A stretch of DNA of 64,000 nt from positions 145,196 through 209,195 of the forward strand of contig PABB01000005.1 of the NCBI GenBank assembly GCA_002702655.1, read 5' to 3'. This document shows positions 45,091 through 53,766 of the stretch, piece after piece. Both the position numbers and the translations under genes were made by a program. Origin of the DNA: Planctomycetaceae bacterium (GTDB taxonomy: Bacteria; Planctomycetota; Planctomycetia; Pirellulales; Lacipirellulaceae). Position 1 is the stretch's first letter; each line of letters starts with the position of its first letter. Under the pieces are notes generated by a model. The model ran no database searches. It saw only the letters and a program-made list of their open reading frames with translations, and was not told the origin of the DNA.

Positions 45091-45114
45091 CCACGGACCA
45101 CTGACGACCCTCCC
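45071..45114. repeat. GACAACTGACCAC tract spanning a stop and a start
   Basis: GCACGACAACGGACAACTGA continues CCACGGACCACTGACGACCC and CTCCC to the ATG at 45115. Units of about seven or eight bases repeat imperfectly (ACAACGG, ACAACTG, ACCACGG, ACCACTG). The tract ends the DUF1295 gene and leads into the methyltransferase gene without a Shine-Dalgarno sequence. Confidence 0.8.
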
Positions 45115-46158
45115 ATGCTGATCGAACTCGCCGAACGCCGCGCCCTACCCGACGCCGTGATCCGCCATGGCATCCGCCGCCTGTTGCAGCAGCGATTGGA
45201 GAAGCAGCACGCGATTGCCGCCATCGACGATCGCGCGGCGCGGTTACGCGAACAGTTCGCGGCTGGCCGCATCGCTGAGGCGACCGACGCCGCTCGCGCG
45301 CAGCACTACGAAGCGCCGACCGAGCTGTTTCAGTGGATGCTCGGCCCGCGACTGAAGTACAGCGGCTGCCTGTGGGAAGCGGGCACCAGCGACCTGGCCG
45401 CGGCCGAGGAAGCGATGCTCGCGCTCACTTGCCAGCGCGCCGACGTGCGCGACGGCCAGCGGATTTTGGATCTGGGCTGCGGGTGGGGGTCGCTGAGTCT
45501 GTGGCTCGCCGAGCAGTACCCCCATGCGGAAATCGTGGCCGTCTCGAACAGCCGCACGCAGCATGAGTTCATCGTGCAGCGGGCCGAGGATCGCGGGCTA
45601 ACGAACCTGACGCACCATGTCGGCAACGTTGCCGAGCTCGAATCGGACCCCTTGCCCACGCCCTGGAACGAGCTGGGCCGGTTCGATCGCATTCTCTCGA
45701 TCGAAATGTTCGAGCACATGCGCAACCTGCACAAGCTGCTGACGAACGCGGCCGAGTGGCTTGCCGACGACGGGCGGCTGTTTGTGCACGTGTTCTGCCA
45801 CCGCGAGTTGTTCTACCGCTTCGTCGACGCCGGCAAGGCGGATTGGATGGCGCGGCACTTCTTCACCGGCGGGGCCATGCCGCCGGTGGACCTGTTCGAG
45901 CATGTCGCCGGGCCGCTGCGGCTGGTTGATCGCTGGGAAGTCGACGGCACGCACTACGCGCGCACCTGCCGGGCGTGGCTGGAGAATCTCGACGAGCATC
46001 GCGAGGCGATCGTGCACCGGTTCGAGCAGGACCTGCCCGCCCGCGCCGCCCGCCGGCAATGGCAACGGTGGCGAATGTTCGTCATGGCGTGCGAAGAACT
46101 GTTCGCGACGGCCGATGGCAGCGAGTGGCTGGTGAGCCACCATCTGCTAGCGAAGTGA
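45115..46158 (+). CDS. Second CFA-like SAM-dependent methyltransferase
   Basis: A 347-residue methyltransferase of the cyclopropane-fatty-acid/coclaurine N-methyltransferase-like group. Key segments are AQHYEAPTELFQWMLGPRLK, YSGCLWE, ILDLGCGWGSLSLWLAEQYP (SAM site), VAVSNSRTQHEFI, and HVFCHRELFYRF. It is clearly divergent from the CFA synthase upstream (different N terminus, no HYDLSN motif), so a distinct substrate is likely, again probably lipid. Last gene of the lipid cluster. Confidence 0.88.
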   Translation: MLIELAERRALPDAVIRHGIRRLLQQRLEKQHAIAAIDDRAARLREQFAAGRIAEATDAARAQHYEAPTELFQWMLGPRLKYSGCLWEAGTSDLAAAEEAMLALTCQRADVRDGQRILDLGCGWGSLSLWLAEQYPHAEIVAVSNSRTQHEFIVQRAEDRGLTNLTHHVGNVAELESDPLPTPWNELGRFDRILSIEMFEHMRNLHKLLTNAAEWLADDGRLFVHVFCHRELFYRFVDAGKADWMARHFFTGGAMPPVDLFEHVAGPLRLVDRWEVDGTHYARTCRAWLENLDEHREAIVHRFEQDLPARAARRQWQRWRMFVMACEELFATADGSEWLVSHHLLAK

Positions 46159-46223
46159 GCGCGCCCACGTCGAATCGTCCCAAAGAGGCCGGGGACGCCG
46201 ACCCGTGAGTGCTGCCGAATCGA

Positions 46224-46302
46224 GCTTGTCCCGAAGGGACAGGGTGAGAGTAGCCCCGCGATTCATCGCGGGCTATTGTCGACACGTCCCTGCCGGGACG
46301 GA
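46224..46302. repeat. Palindromic elements after the lipid cluster
   Basis: Three hairpins follow each other: TTGTCCCGAAGGGACAGGG (46226-46244), TAGCCCCGCGATTCATCGCG with GGCTA (46251-46275) and CGTCCCTGCCGGGACGG (46285-46302). They fill most of the 289-base gap before the next gene. Confidence 0.7.
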
Positions 46303-46447
46303 GCACGACGAGACCGGGGCTGCGGATCTTCGGGACGCCGCCCAAGACCGTGTGGTTCAGTCCGCAACTGCGGATTACAATGGCGACTTCCCAGTTCGCT
46401 GCCACCCTCTCCTCGCCGCACCCTTCTGCGCAAAACGGAGTGCCGCC

Positions 46448-47464
46448 ATGAAGTCGTTTGTCGAACAAGTTGCCGTGTTGGCCGTGGTCGTCGCCGCGGC
46501 GCTGTTCAGTCGCGTGGCGTTTGCCGACGCGCCGAGCGATCGCACAAGTCCTCGCGGCAATCACTTGGCTTACACCGACGAGGAACTCCAAGAAGCTCTC
46601 GACCGGGATGAGGGCGCGCGGTTTCGCGGCTTCGCACCGCCACCGAATGGCGTCCGGTTGCAAGATCGAGTAGGGCCATCGCCGGCTCTGCCCTCCAACG
46701 CGTTGGACGGCGACGCAAGTGCCGATCATTTCCAGCAGATGATTGAACAACTCAATGCGGCGACGCCGGACGGCCTCTCGCCTGACGAGCTCAGGGAACT
46801 GTTACGCATTCGCGCGGCCGTCGCGCCGCCACGGTCGCCACAGCCGGTCGATCGTCCGGCCACACTCGGCGAGCACATCGAACCGGCGACTCCGCCGCAG
46901 CCACAACTCTTTCCCGGACAGCCTGATTTGGCGGCGCAGCCAACTTGGGTCCAAGCGTACGCTGCTCCCGTGAGACCGCCGGAAATGGCGTCCGGCCCGC
47001 CGCGTCCCGACAGCGGCCCGCACACGCGCGAGCATCGCTGCATCGTCTCGCTGCGCGGCACCGCCACGCAGTTGGACAACGCGGCCAATCAGCTGGAGCA
47101 GTGCGAGTTGTACGATCAGGCCGACATGCTGCGCGAGACGGCGCAGCGGTTGCGGATCGACGCCCGCCGATTAGCCGGTCACGAGCACGAGGCGGACCAG
47201 GACCATCCGCTGCCGTTTGGTTTCACCGACCCGCCGGCGCCGCATTTTGATCATCCGTGGTCGCAGCCGCAGGGCGGCGATTCGCTCGATCCGGGGCCCG
47301 GGCCTGGGGGCCAGCCGGCCGTCCCGGAACTCCGCGCACAGCCGCTCGAGCAACTCTCCGACGGCTCGCAACCGCCGAGCGCAGGTCAGAATAACGATCC
47401 GCCGGCTGCGTCGTCCGATCCTCCTCGCGGCGACGGCGAGCCCACCGGCGATCGTATTCGCTAA
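46448..47464 (+). CDS. Exported Pro-rich hypothetical protein
   Basis: A 338-residue protein with signal peptide (MKSFVEQVAVLAVVVAAALF, cleavage FADA|P). The mature protein has long proline/glutamine-rich stretches (about 130-180 and 260-330) and one short folded-looking helical segment (EHRCIVSLRGTATQLDNAAN through ARRLAGHEHEA, about 200-250). It is probably a periplasmic or surface-exposed extended protein. No family recognised. The ATG at 46448 is set by the signal peptide. Confidence 0.65.
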   Translation: MKSFVEQVAVLAVVVAAALFSRVAFADAPSDRTSPRGNHLAYTDEELQEALDRDEGARFRGFAPPPNGVRLQDRVGPSPALPSNALDGDASADHFQQMIEQLNAATPDGLSPDELRELLRIRAAVAPPRSPQPVDRPATLGEHIEPATPPQPQLFPGQPDLAAQPTWVQAYAAPVRPPEMASGPPRPDSGPHTREHRCIVSLRGTATQLDNAANQLEQCELYDQADMLRETAQRLRIDARRLAGHEHEADQDHPLPFGFTDPPAPHFDHPWSQPQGGDSLDPGPGPGGQPAVPELRAQPLEQLSDGSQPPSAGQNNDPPAASSDPPRGDGEPTGDRIR

Positions 47465-47867
47465 GGCCGATTCGCAAGTGACGCAGCAGTTGGCTGGCGA
47501 TTGCTCATGCCCCCGCTCGCTTTGACTCGGGGTCCCATTCAGCTATCACCGTGGCTCACGACCCCTTGCCCGCTCCCTAGGTGCATGGGTACACTTATTC
47601 CCAGTCGTTAAGCCCGCTGACCGTCGCCCGGTTGGAGTCCTACCATGGCGGCCAGGCTGCGGCGCTCCCCGAGCCCGGGGCAGACGCGTCGCACCTCTTG
47701 ATTCGGCCCTCGGCCGATGCCTGCCGCCGCTGACGACTGAACTTCCGTACATATGGCGCGTGCCCGTGCCGTAGCCGTCTTGCGATGCCGGTCTACCCTG
47801 GCCGACCCCGCGGGCGTGCTACCTTTGTTCAAATCGCTTTTTGATCGTTTCACAGGAGAGAGCCGCC
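47465..47867. other. Leader region of ahcY
   Basis: About 400 bases without a supported gene. It includes a GC-rich structured stretch around 47650-47690 with a CCCCGAGCCCGGGG hairpin. I looked for SAH, SAM-II and SAM-V riboswitch cores and could not match one. The ahcY ribosome-binding site AGGAGAG is at 47853-47859. Confidence 0.4.
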
Positions 47868-49226
47868 GTGGCCCAAACCCAGACCGAACGCTTGCCTTAC
47901 AAGGTCGTCAATTGCAGCCCCGAGAAGTTCGAGGAACTTGCCAAGTGGGGCCGCCAGGAAATTGAGCTGGCGGAAAATGAAATGCCGGGCCTGATGGCCC
48001 TGCGCGAAAAGTACGGCAAGGCGAAGCCGCTCGCTGGCGCCCGCATTGCCGGCTGCCTGCACATGACCATCCAAACGGCCGTGCTGATCGAGACGCTCAT
48101 CGAACTGGGCGCCGAGGTCACCTGGTCGAGCTGCAATATTTTCAGCACGCAGGATCACGCGGCCGTGGCCATCGCCAAGGCTGGCATCCCGGTCTACGCC
48201 TGGAAGGGCATGACCGAGGAAGAGTTCGATTGGTGCATCGAGCAGACGCTGTACTTCGACAATGACAAAACGCTCAACCTGATCCTCGACGACGGCGGCG
48301 ACCTGACCGCCATGGTCCACAACAAATTCCCCGAGATGCTCGAGGAGATTAAGGGCCTGTCGGAGGAAACCACCACGGGCGTGCACCGCTTGTACCAGAT
48401 GCATGCCCGCGGCGAGCTGAAGTGCCCGGCGATCAACGTCAACGACAGCTGCACTAAGAGCAAGTTCGACAACCTGTACGGTTGTCGCGAATCGCTGGCT
48501 GACGGCATCAAGCGGGCCACCGACGTGATGGTCGCCGGCAAGGTGGTCGTGGTCGCCGGCTACGGCGATGTCGGCAAGGGGTCGGCCCACTCGATGAAGG
48601 CGCTGGGCGCCCGGGTGCTGATCACCGAGATCGACCCGATCATCGCGCTGCAGGCGGCCATGGAAGGTTACGAAGTGACCACCATGGAGGAGGCCTGCAC
48701 GCAGGGCGACATCTTCGTCACCACGACCGGCTGCCGCGACATCATCACCGGCGAGCATATGTCGAAGATGAAGAACGACGCCATCGTCTGCAACATCGGC
48801 CACTTCGATCTGGAAATCGACATGGCCTGGCTCAACGGCGAAGTGAAGGCCGGCCGCGCGACGAAGGACCGGATCAAGCCGGCCGAGGTGGGCGCCGTCG
48901 ACAAGTACACGTTCAACGACTCGGGCCGCTCGGTGCTGATCTTGGCCGAAGGTCGGCTAGTCAACCTGGGCTGTGCGACCGGCCACCCGTCGTTCGTCAT
49001 GAGCGCCAGCTTCACCAACCAGGTGCTTGCGCAGCTCGCACTGTGGCAGCATCCCGAAGAGTACCCGCTGGGCGTGCACGTGCTGCCCAAGCTGCTCGAC
49101 GAGGAAGTGGCCCGTTTGCACCTGGGCAAACTGGGCGTCAAGCTGACCAAGCTCACCGAGAAGCAGGCCGACTACCTGGGCATCCCGGTTGAAGGCCCGT
49201 ACAAGCCTGAGTTTTACCGATATTGA
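47868..49226 (+). CDS. ahcY: Adenosylhomocysteinase
   Basis: S-adenosyl-L-homocysteine hydrolase, converting SAH to adenosine and homocysteine and so relieving product inhibition of methyltransferases. The 452 residues show the family order: [56 protein letters not shown], the NAD-binding [33 protein letters not shown] and the C-terminal KPEFYRY. A GTG at 47868, nine bases after AGGAGAG, is the start. The lipid cluster upstream has two SAM-consuming enzymes, a loose functional link. Confidence 0.97.
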   Translation: MAQTQTERLPYKVVNCSPEKFEELAKWGRQEIELAENEMPGLMALREKYGKAKPLAGARIAGCLHMTIQTAVLIETLIELGAEVTWSSCNIFSTQDHAAVAIAKAGIPVYAWKGMTEEEFDWCIEQTLYFDNDKTLNLILDDGGDLTAMVHNKFPEMLEEIKGLSEETTTGVHRLYQMHARGELKCPAINVNDSCTKSKFDNLYGCRESLADGIKRATDVMVAGKVVVVAGYGDVGKGSAHSMKALGARVLITEIDPIIALQAAMEGYEVTTMEEACTQGDIFVTTTGCRDIITGEHMSKMKNDAIVCNIGHFDLEIDMAWLNGEVKAGRATKDRIKPAEVGAVDKYTFNDSGRSVLILAEGRLVNLGCATGHPSFVMSASFTNQVLAQLALWQHPEEYPLGVHVLPKLLDEEVARLHLGKLGVKLTKLTEKQADYLGIPVEGPYKPEFYRY

Positions 49227-49266
49227 GCCACGGGTGCGCGACAGCGACCTCGATCTACCTCACGAA

Positions 49267-49300
49267 CAGCCGCCGGCAGTCGCCGGCGGCTGTTTTCTTT
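49267..49300 (+). terminator. Intrinsic terminator of ahcY
   Basis: CAGCCGCCGGC (49267-49277) pairs perfectly with GCCGGCGGCTG (49282-49292) over a four-base loop, then TTTTCTTTT. Confidence 0.9.
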
Positions 49301-49532
49301 TGGACTCGTCCAAACCGAGTCTCGATGGTCAGAATGCATTGGCAGTTCGCGCCAGGCGGCTGCGCAGATGGGAATTGCGTCTGTGCAATTGCTCACCGCC
49401 CCGGCCAGGAATCTGCTCGACATCGTCGATCCGTCCGGATAGTCTCGCGAATGGCTGCGGATCTTGAGGCAATTCGGGCCGGCGCCGCACGATGGCGGCG
49501 TCCTGTTCACGCTCGATTCCTGGGAGCACCTC
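49301..49532. other. Spacer before the zinc-ribbon membrane protein gene
   Basis: About 230 bases with nothing recognisable beyond the probable promoter of the following gene. Confidence 0.3.
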
Positions 49533-50135
49533 ATGCCCAAGGTTGGCTGTCCCCAATGCAGCAAGGCGTATCAGTTGCCCGACACCGCGGCTGGCAAAGT
49601 CGCGACCTGCAAGTGCGGAGCGAAGTTCCGCGTGAAGTTTGCCGGCACGGCAAGCGGCGGAGGACGAAAGCAGCCCACGCCGCGCCCGGTCGGCAAGCCG
49701 ACTGGCGCCCCGAAATCTGGCTCGTCTCCCCAGGCGACTGCCGTCGCCACGTCGGCGCCGACCGCGAAAGCGGCGCCCGCGGCCAAGGGGGTCCCGATCG
49801 CTAGCGATGACGCAGAACTTGCTCCACTGGGTGGCGCCGACGATGGTTTCTGGGACTCGGAGATCCCCGACACGGGCGATCCGTTGGCCGCGGCCGCTGC
49901 AGCGAGCGAGTCGGTGGAAGAGGTCTCCGCCGCTCCGAAGAAAAGCCGCGCCGGCGCCAAGATCGGCGGCGCGGCCAAGCGGCTCGCCAAAATCATCGGC
50001 GGCGTGGTGCTGATCCTCGTTTGGTGCGGGATGGTGTATCTGGCCTACACCGAAGGAGGCCGGTTCCGCGTGCGATCCCTTTGGCTGCCGATCGCCGGGC
50101 TGGGCCTGATTGCCTCGGGGATTTTCGGCGAGTGA
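49533..50135 (+). CDS. Zinc-ribbon membrane protein
   Basis: A 200-residue protein. It opens with a zinc-ribbon of the MJ0042-like type: PKVGCPQCSKAYQLPDTAAG then ATCKCGAKFRVKF (Cys at 6, 9, 26, 28). A long Ala/Pro/Lys/Ser linker (35-140) with acidic patches follows, and two hydrophobic segments close the protein (KIIGGVVLILVWCGMVYLAY and IAGLGLIASGIFG). Such ribbon-linker-membrane proteins are widespread in planctomycetes with unknown roles. The ATG at 49533 sits directly at the zinc ribbon. Confidence 0.75.
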   Translation: MPKVGCPQCSKAYQLPDTAAGKVATCKCGAKFRVKFAGTASGGGRKQPTPRPVGKPTGAPKSGSSPQATAVATSAPTAKAAPAAKGVPIASDDAELAPLGGADDGFWDSEIPDTGDPLAAAAAASESVEEVSAAPKKSRAGAKIGGAAKRLAKIIGGVVLILVWCGMVYLAYTEGGRFRVRSLWLPIAGLGLIASGIFGE

Positions 50136-50160
50136 CGGCATCCAGCCCCCCTCAAAAACC

Positions 50161-51390
50161 ATGAAGCCCGGCACTTCAGTATTCTCGCTTCTTGTTGTTG
50201 GCCTCCTCGCGCGCTGCGCACTCGCGGAAACGACCGAGTCCGATACGCATTTTGCCGTGGCGATTCGCTACTGGGGCGGACCGACGGTCACGATTGAAAC
50301 GTGGTTTCATCCCTCTTTCGCTTACGACGCGACGCGGGAGGTGCTGCGGGCGCAACCCGAGTTGCGATTCTCCGGCTCGCAACCGACGCGCGATACGCTG
50401 GCGTATGACGACGAGCTGCGCCAGCTGTACCGGCAGCGGCAACCGGCGCCCCCGCCCCGCGGCCCCGACAAATTCGCCCGACGGCTCGATTGGATGCAAA
50501 GCGAGCCGCATCATGCGCGGTCGACGCTTGGCCCCGAGGATGCCAAGCAAACGCTGATCGACGGAGTCAACATCATCCATTGGGCCGACCTATCGCCGGC
50601 CGAACCCGGCGACCCGCGCGGGGGCGATGCTCCGATTGACGTGCTGATGTTGCCGATCGACGACCCGTCGCCGGCGACGATCGCTGCCGCGCTGAAAACC
50701 GTCGCCGCGCTGCAGCCGCGATTCGTGCTGCCCGTCGGCGCCCCCGACGCCTCCGTTGCGGAAGCGACGACCGCGATCGATGCGTTTCTCAAACTCAGCA
50801 AGCAGCAACTGGCCGTCGTCGACGTACCGCACAACACGTTTGCAGTGCGCGGCGGCGCGGCCCGTGACGCAGAGCGTAGCACCGTGTTGCATCTCGCCCC
50901 CACGCCCTGGCAACCGGCTGATGAACTCGCCGGGTTGCTCGACCGCATGGACGCGGCGTGTCGAAATTCGCAGGAGGTCTTCGTACCGCTGAGCGTCGAG
51001 CAAATGAACTTCCGCCCCGCCAACGGCACGCACACGCCGCGGTGGAACGTGGAGCACATGCTCGGTCGGCAGCTCGGCTTCTTCTCGCAGATTTACGCGG
51101 CTCGGCAGCCCGACGCATTTGCACACATCGATCTCAATCCTGCGCAGATGCCGGCAGACTACCAAGCGGCCCATTCCGATTGGACTGGCGCCGACGAGGC
51201 GCATCAGATGCACCGAGCGAACGCCTATGTTCGGCGTTTTGCCTACCTGCTGGACGACTTGCCGCTGGACGAGCGGGCCCCCGACAGCTTTTGGACGCCC
51301 CGGCGTCTGCTCGCGCAAATGGAACGGCACTTCAACGAGCACACGGCCAACGTGGTGGCGAAGTTTGAGCTGCCCGATTGGCCAAATTAG
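50161..51390 (+). CDS. Exported protein with degenerate MBL-like and DinB-like domains
   Basis: A 409-residue protein with signal peptide (MKPGTSVFSLLVVGLLARCA, cleavage LAE). Residues 25-245 resemble an MBL-fold (UlaG-like) protein that has lost its metal ligands: LIDGVNIIHWADLSPAEP, APIDVLMLPIDDPSPATIAA, LKTVAALQPRFVLPVGAPDA fit the late beta-strand pattern, but no HxHxDH is present. Residues 255-405 look like DinB (WNVEHMLGRQLGFFSQIYAA, and the C-terminal HFNEHTANVVAKFELPDWP), with His at the metal positions. The combination, exported, is unusual. Short upstream gap of 25 bases to the previous gene. Confidence 0.6.
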   Translation: MKPGTSVFSLLVVGLLARCALAETTESDTHFAVAIRYWGGPTVTIETWFHPSFAYDATREVLRAQPELRFSGSQPTRDTLAYDDELRQLYRQRQPAPPPRGPDKFARRLDWMQSEPHHARSTLGPEDAKQTLIDGVNIIHWADLSPAEPGDPRGGDAPIDVLMLPIDDPSPATIAAALKTVAALQPRFVLPVGAPDASVAEATTAIDAFLKLSKQQLAVVDVPHNTFAVRGGAARDAERSTVLHLAPTPWQPADELAGLLDRMDAACRNSQEVFVPLSVEQMNFRPANGTHTPRWNVEHMLGRQLGFFSQIYAARQPDAFAHIDLNPAQMPADYQAAHSDWTGADEAHQMHRANAYVRRFAYLLDDLPLDERAPDSFWTPRRLLAQMERHFNEHTANVVAKFELPDWPN

Positions 51391-51558
51391 CGCCGACGGT
51401 TCGAGGTTCGTTCCTCGCGATTTCTGGCCCCTTCTCTGAAACCTGCGACACTTTCGAAGTCAACGGGAACTTCGTTCGCCGAGCGTGCGTCGAAGCATGC
51501 AAGCCGCGGTCCGCCCCGGACTTTTCATCGCCCGATCTTGCCGGGAGGAGAGGTTGCT

Positions 51559-53547
51559 GTGGTGTTGGTTCATGTCGTTGGCAGTCGCGAATCACGTTTG
51601 ATTCGACTGGCTCTGTTGGCAATCGCAACTCTGCCATGGGGCGGCGTGCAGCGAACCGTCGCGCGCGAGACCGTGGTCGCGGACGGCGTCGAGGTCCGCT
51701 ACTCGGGATTGACCCAGCAGCAGGCGGAGTCCATCGCGCGCACCGTCTCGTCGGCCCGCGCGATTTGCGTCGAAAAATTTCGATTTGACATGCCGGCGAC
51801 GATCGCCGTTGACGCGGCCGTGAACTCCGCGGCGCCCGTGCGTCTGTTCAACGACGGAGCGGATCACTTCTCGCTGAGCGTGCATGACGCGGCGTCGCTG
51901 CGGCGGCCGCAGGCGAGCGGGACCTTTCACCTGTATGGCCTGTGTCACGAGGTGGCGCACCTGGCGATGTATCGACCGATCCAGCAGCGGCGGTGGATGA
52001 CGACCGCCGCCGCCGAGGGCTGGGCGCACTATCTGGGCTCGCGGATCATTGACGAGGTTTACCAGCGACAGGGCGAGTCACTGTGGTGGGACCCATACGA
52101 CTATCGCGCCGACGGCATGCAGCGGCTGCGCGCACAACTCGCCGAGTCTGAGCCGGGCGAGGTCGCGCGCGGCGCAGGGCTGTGGCTGGAACTGGCCGAG
52201 ATCATCGGCGACGACAAACTCGCCCCGCTGATGGCCGCGTGGGGCCAGGCCGAGGTTGACCTGCAGCAACCGGGCGCGGCGCTGCTGGCCGCGCTGCAAT
52301 CGGTTGCCTCCGACCCAGCGGTGGCCCAGTGGTGGCAACGCGCCGAACCTGTGCTGGTGCGCGCGACGCCGCGCAGCCCGTTTGACGGCGCGCCCCCGGC
52401 CGATGGCATGCTCACGCAGATCGAACACGAGGTGGTCGCCGACGACGGGCGACCTGCCGGCAAACGCAGCACGGCCGGCGGCGGCCACGCGGTTCGCTCC
52501 ACTGCGCCCGCTGGGCAGTGGTTGCTGACGGCGGTGCGCGTTTTTGGCTCGCGGTACGGCAGGCCGGACTCAGGGTCGGCGGTCGGCAGCGTTTGGCTGT
52601 GCGATGCCGAGAATCGCGAGATCGCCTCGTTCGATCTGCCGTACGACAAGTTCCCCTACGGCGGACCCGACTGGGTGCGGATCGACGTGCCGCCCACGCT
52701 CGTGCCGGATGAGTTCATCGTGGGGGTCAGCTTCAACCCGACCGCCACTCGCGGCGTGTTCGTCAGTCACGACGCGTCGCCCGAGGGCGAGTCGCTCAGC
52801 GCGCTCCCGGGACGCGAGCCGGCGGCCTTCGACGCGGGCGACTGGCTGCTGCGACCCGTGCTCGCGCTGCACGCAGCGCCGCGCACCTGGACCGACAAGA
52901 CCGGCAAGTTCTCGGTCGAAGCCACGCTCACGAATTTGCAGGACGAGCAAGTCACGTTGCTCAACGCCGACGGCAAGCCGGTCACGCTGCCGGCAGCCAA
53001 ACTGTGCGATGCCGATCGCGAGTACCTGCAGACCGTTGCGTCGGCCGTATCGGGTGACGGCGACGAACCCACAACCGAGCCGGCGCCGCGCCAGCGGCCG
53101 CGCGAGGTGGCAGCCGACGACGGCACGCCCACGGGCCGCAAGAGTTTGCCGCAGGGCAACGCGGTACTGTTGGAAGCGGGCACCGGCGGCGGCCTGGTCA
53201 CCGCCGTGCGGATCCACGGCAGCCGCTATGGCGCCCCGCGGGTTCCCGCCGGCGCCGAGTTTACCGTCGCCGTGTGCGACGAGCAGTTCCAGCCGCTGGG
53301 CGAGTTCACGTTCCCGCTGTCGAAATTCCCGCGCGGCAACGCCAAGTGGGTCACCGTGCGCGTCGAGCCGACCAAGGTCCCCGAGCGATTCGTCGTCTGC
53401 ACCGACTTCGCGGCGACGTCCACGCTGGGCGTGTTCGTGAGCCACGACGCCGAGGGCGAGGGCTTGGTGGGCAAGCCGGGCCAACCGGCCGGCACGTTCA
53501 CCGGCGGCGACTGGCTGATCCGGGCCGTCGTGGCGCCAGCCGAGTAG
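51559..53547 (+). CDS. Metallopeptidase-like protein with SHD1-like and duplicated C-terminal domains
   Basis: A 662-residue protein, probably exported (hydrophobic LIRLALLAIATLPWGG near the N terminus). GGAGGAGAGG five bases before GTG 51559 decides this start. Residues about 40-190 contain LCHEVAHLAMYRP with a downstream E (AAAEGWAHY), the HExxH...E arrangement of gluzincin-type peptidases. Two copies of a beta-sandwich domain (DDGRPAGKRSTAGGGHAV..FVSHDAS and DDGTPTGRKSLPQGNAV..FVSHDAE, about 290-440 and 530-660) flank an SHD1-like domain (RTWTDKTGKFSVEATLTNLQ, DADREYL). The set is typical of planctomycete exported proteins; substrates unknown. Confidence 0.7.
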   Translation: MVLVHVVGSRESRLIRLALLAIATLPWGGVQRTVARETVVADGVEVRYSGLTQQQAESIARTVSSARAICVEKFRFDMPATIAVDAAVNSAAPVRLFNDGADHFSLSVHDAASLRRPQASGTFHLYGLCHEVAHLAMYRPIQQRRWMTTAAAEGWAHYLGSRIIDEVYQRQGESLWWDPYDYRADGMQRLRAQLAESEPGEVARGAGLWLELAEIIGDDKLAPLMAAWGQAEVDLQQPGAALLAALQSVASDPAVAQWWQRAEPVLVRATPRSPFDGAPPADGMLTQIEHEVVADDGRPAGKRSTAGGGHAVRSTAPAGQWLLTAVRVFGSRYGRPDSGSAVGSVWLCDAENREIASFDLPYDKFPYGGPDWVRIDVPPTLVPDEFIVGVSFNPTATRGVFVSHDASPEGESLSALPGREPAAFDAGDWLLRPVLALHAAPRTWTDKTGKFSVEATLTNLQDEQVTLLNADGKPVTLPAAKLCDADREYLQTVASAVSGDGDEPTTEPAPRQRPREVAADDGTPTGRKSLPQGNAVLLEAGTGGGLVTAVRIHGSRYGAPRVPAGAEFTVAVCDEQFQPLGEFTFPLSKFPRGNAKWVTVRVEPTKVPERFVVCTDFAATSTLGVFVSHDAEGEGLVGKPGQPAGTFTGGDWLIRAVVAPAE

Positions 53548-53684
53548 CCGGCCTGACGACGCGGGCTTCGTGAAATCTTCATTCCACTGGCAATCGTCAG
53601 TTGCGGGCTCCCGGCACGTCCCGGCCGCCCGCGGGGATTGGGCCCCTGGGAGTTGTCCGGTAGACTGGTCGGTTTTGACGCGGC

Positions 53685-53766
53685 GGATGGACTCGCGTCC
53701 ATCGCCAACAATGGGACGGCGGCCCCTGACCTCCGATCTCTCACCTCTGACCTCTCCCCTCTTGCC
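53685..53766 (+). repeat. Shared upstream block of the DUF1015 gene
   Basis: GGATGGACTCGCGTCCATCG and CCAACA (53685-53710) form a palindrome (GATGGAC/GTCCATC) and recur with two changes at 58152-58177 upstream of parA. A tract of CTCTCACCTCTGACCTCTCC units (53724-53764) then runs straight into the start codon at 53767, as it does at parA. No Shine-Dalgarno sequence. Confidence 0.85.

Noticed and set aside
47465-47867. SAH or SAM riboswitch before ahcY
   Set aside because: CAGGCT and GGCGCTC occur close together, as in SAH riboswitch cores, but the upstream conserved GAGG.GCGCTGC half and the expected pairing are missing. A covariance-model scan (cmsearch with SAH and SAM families) would decide.
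47850-48803. A 317-residue minus-strand frame opposite ahcY
   Set aside because: Shadow of a strongly biased gene, with His/Asp/Val/Gly-rich sequence and no family motif.
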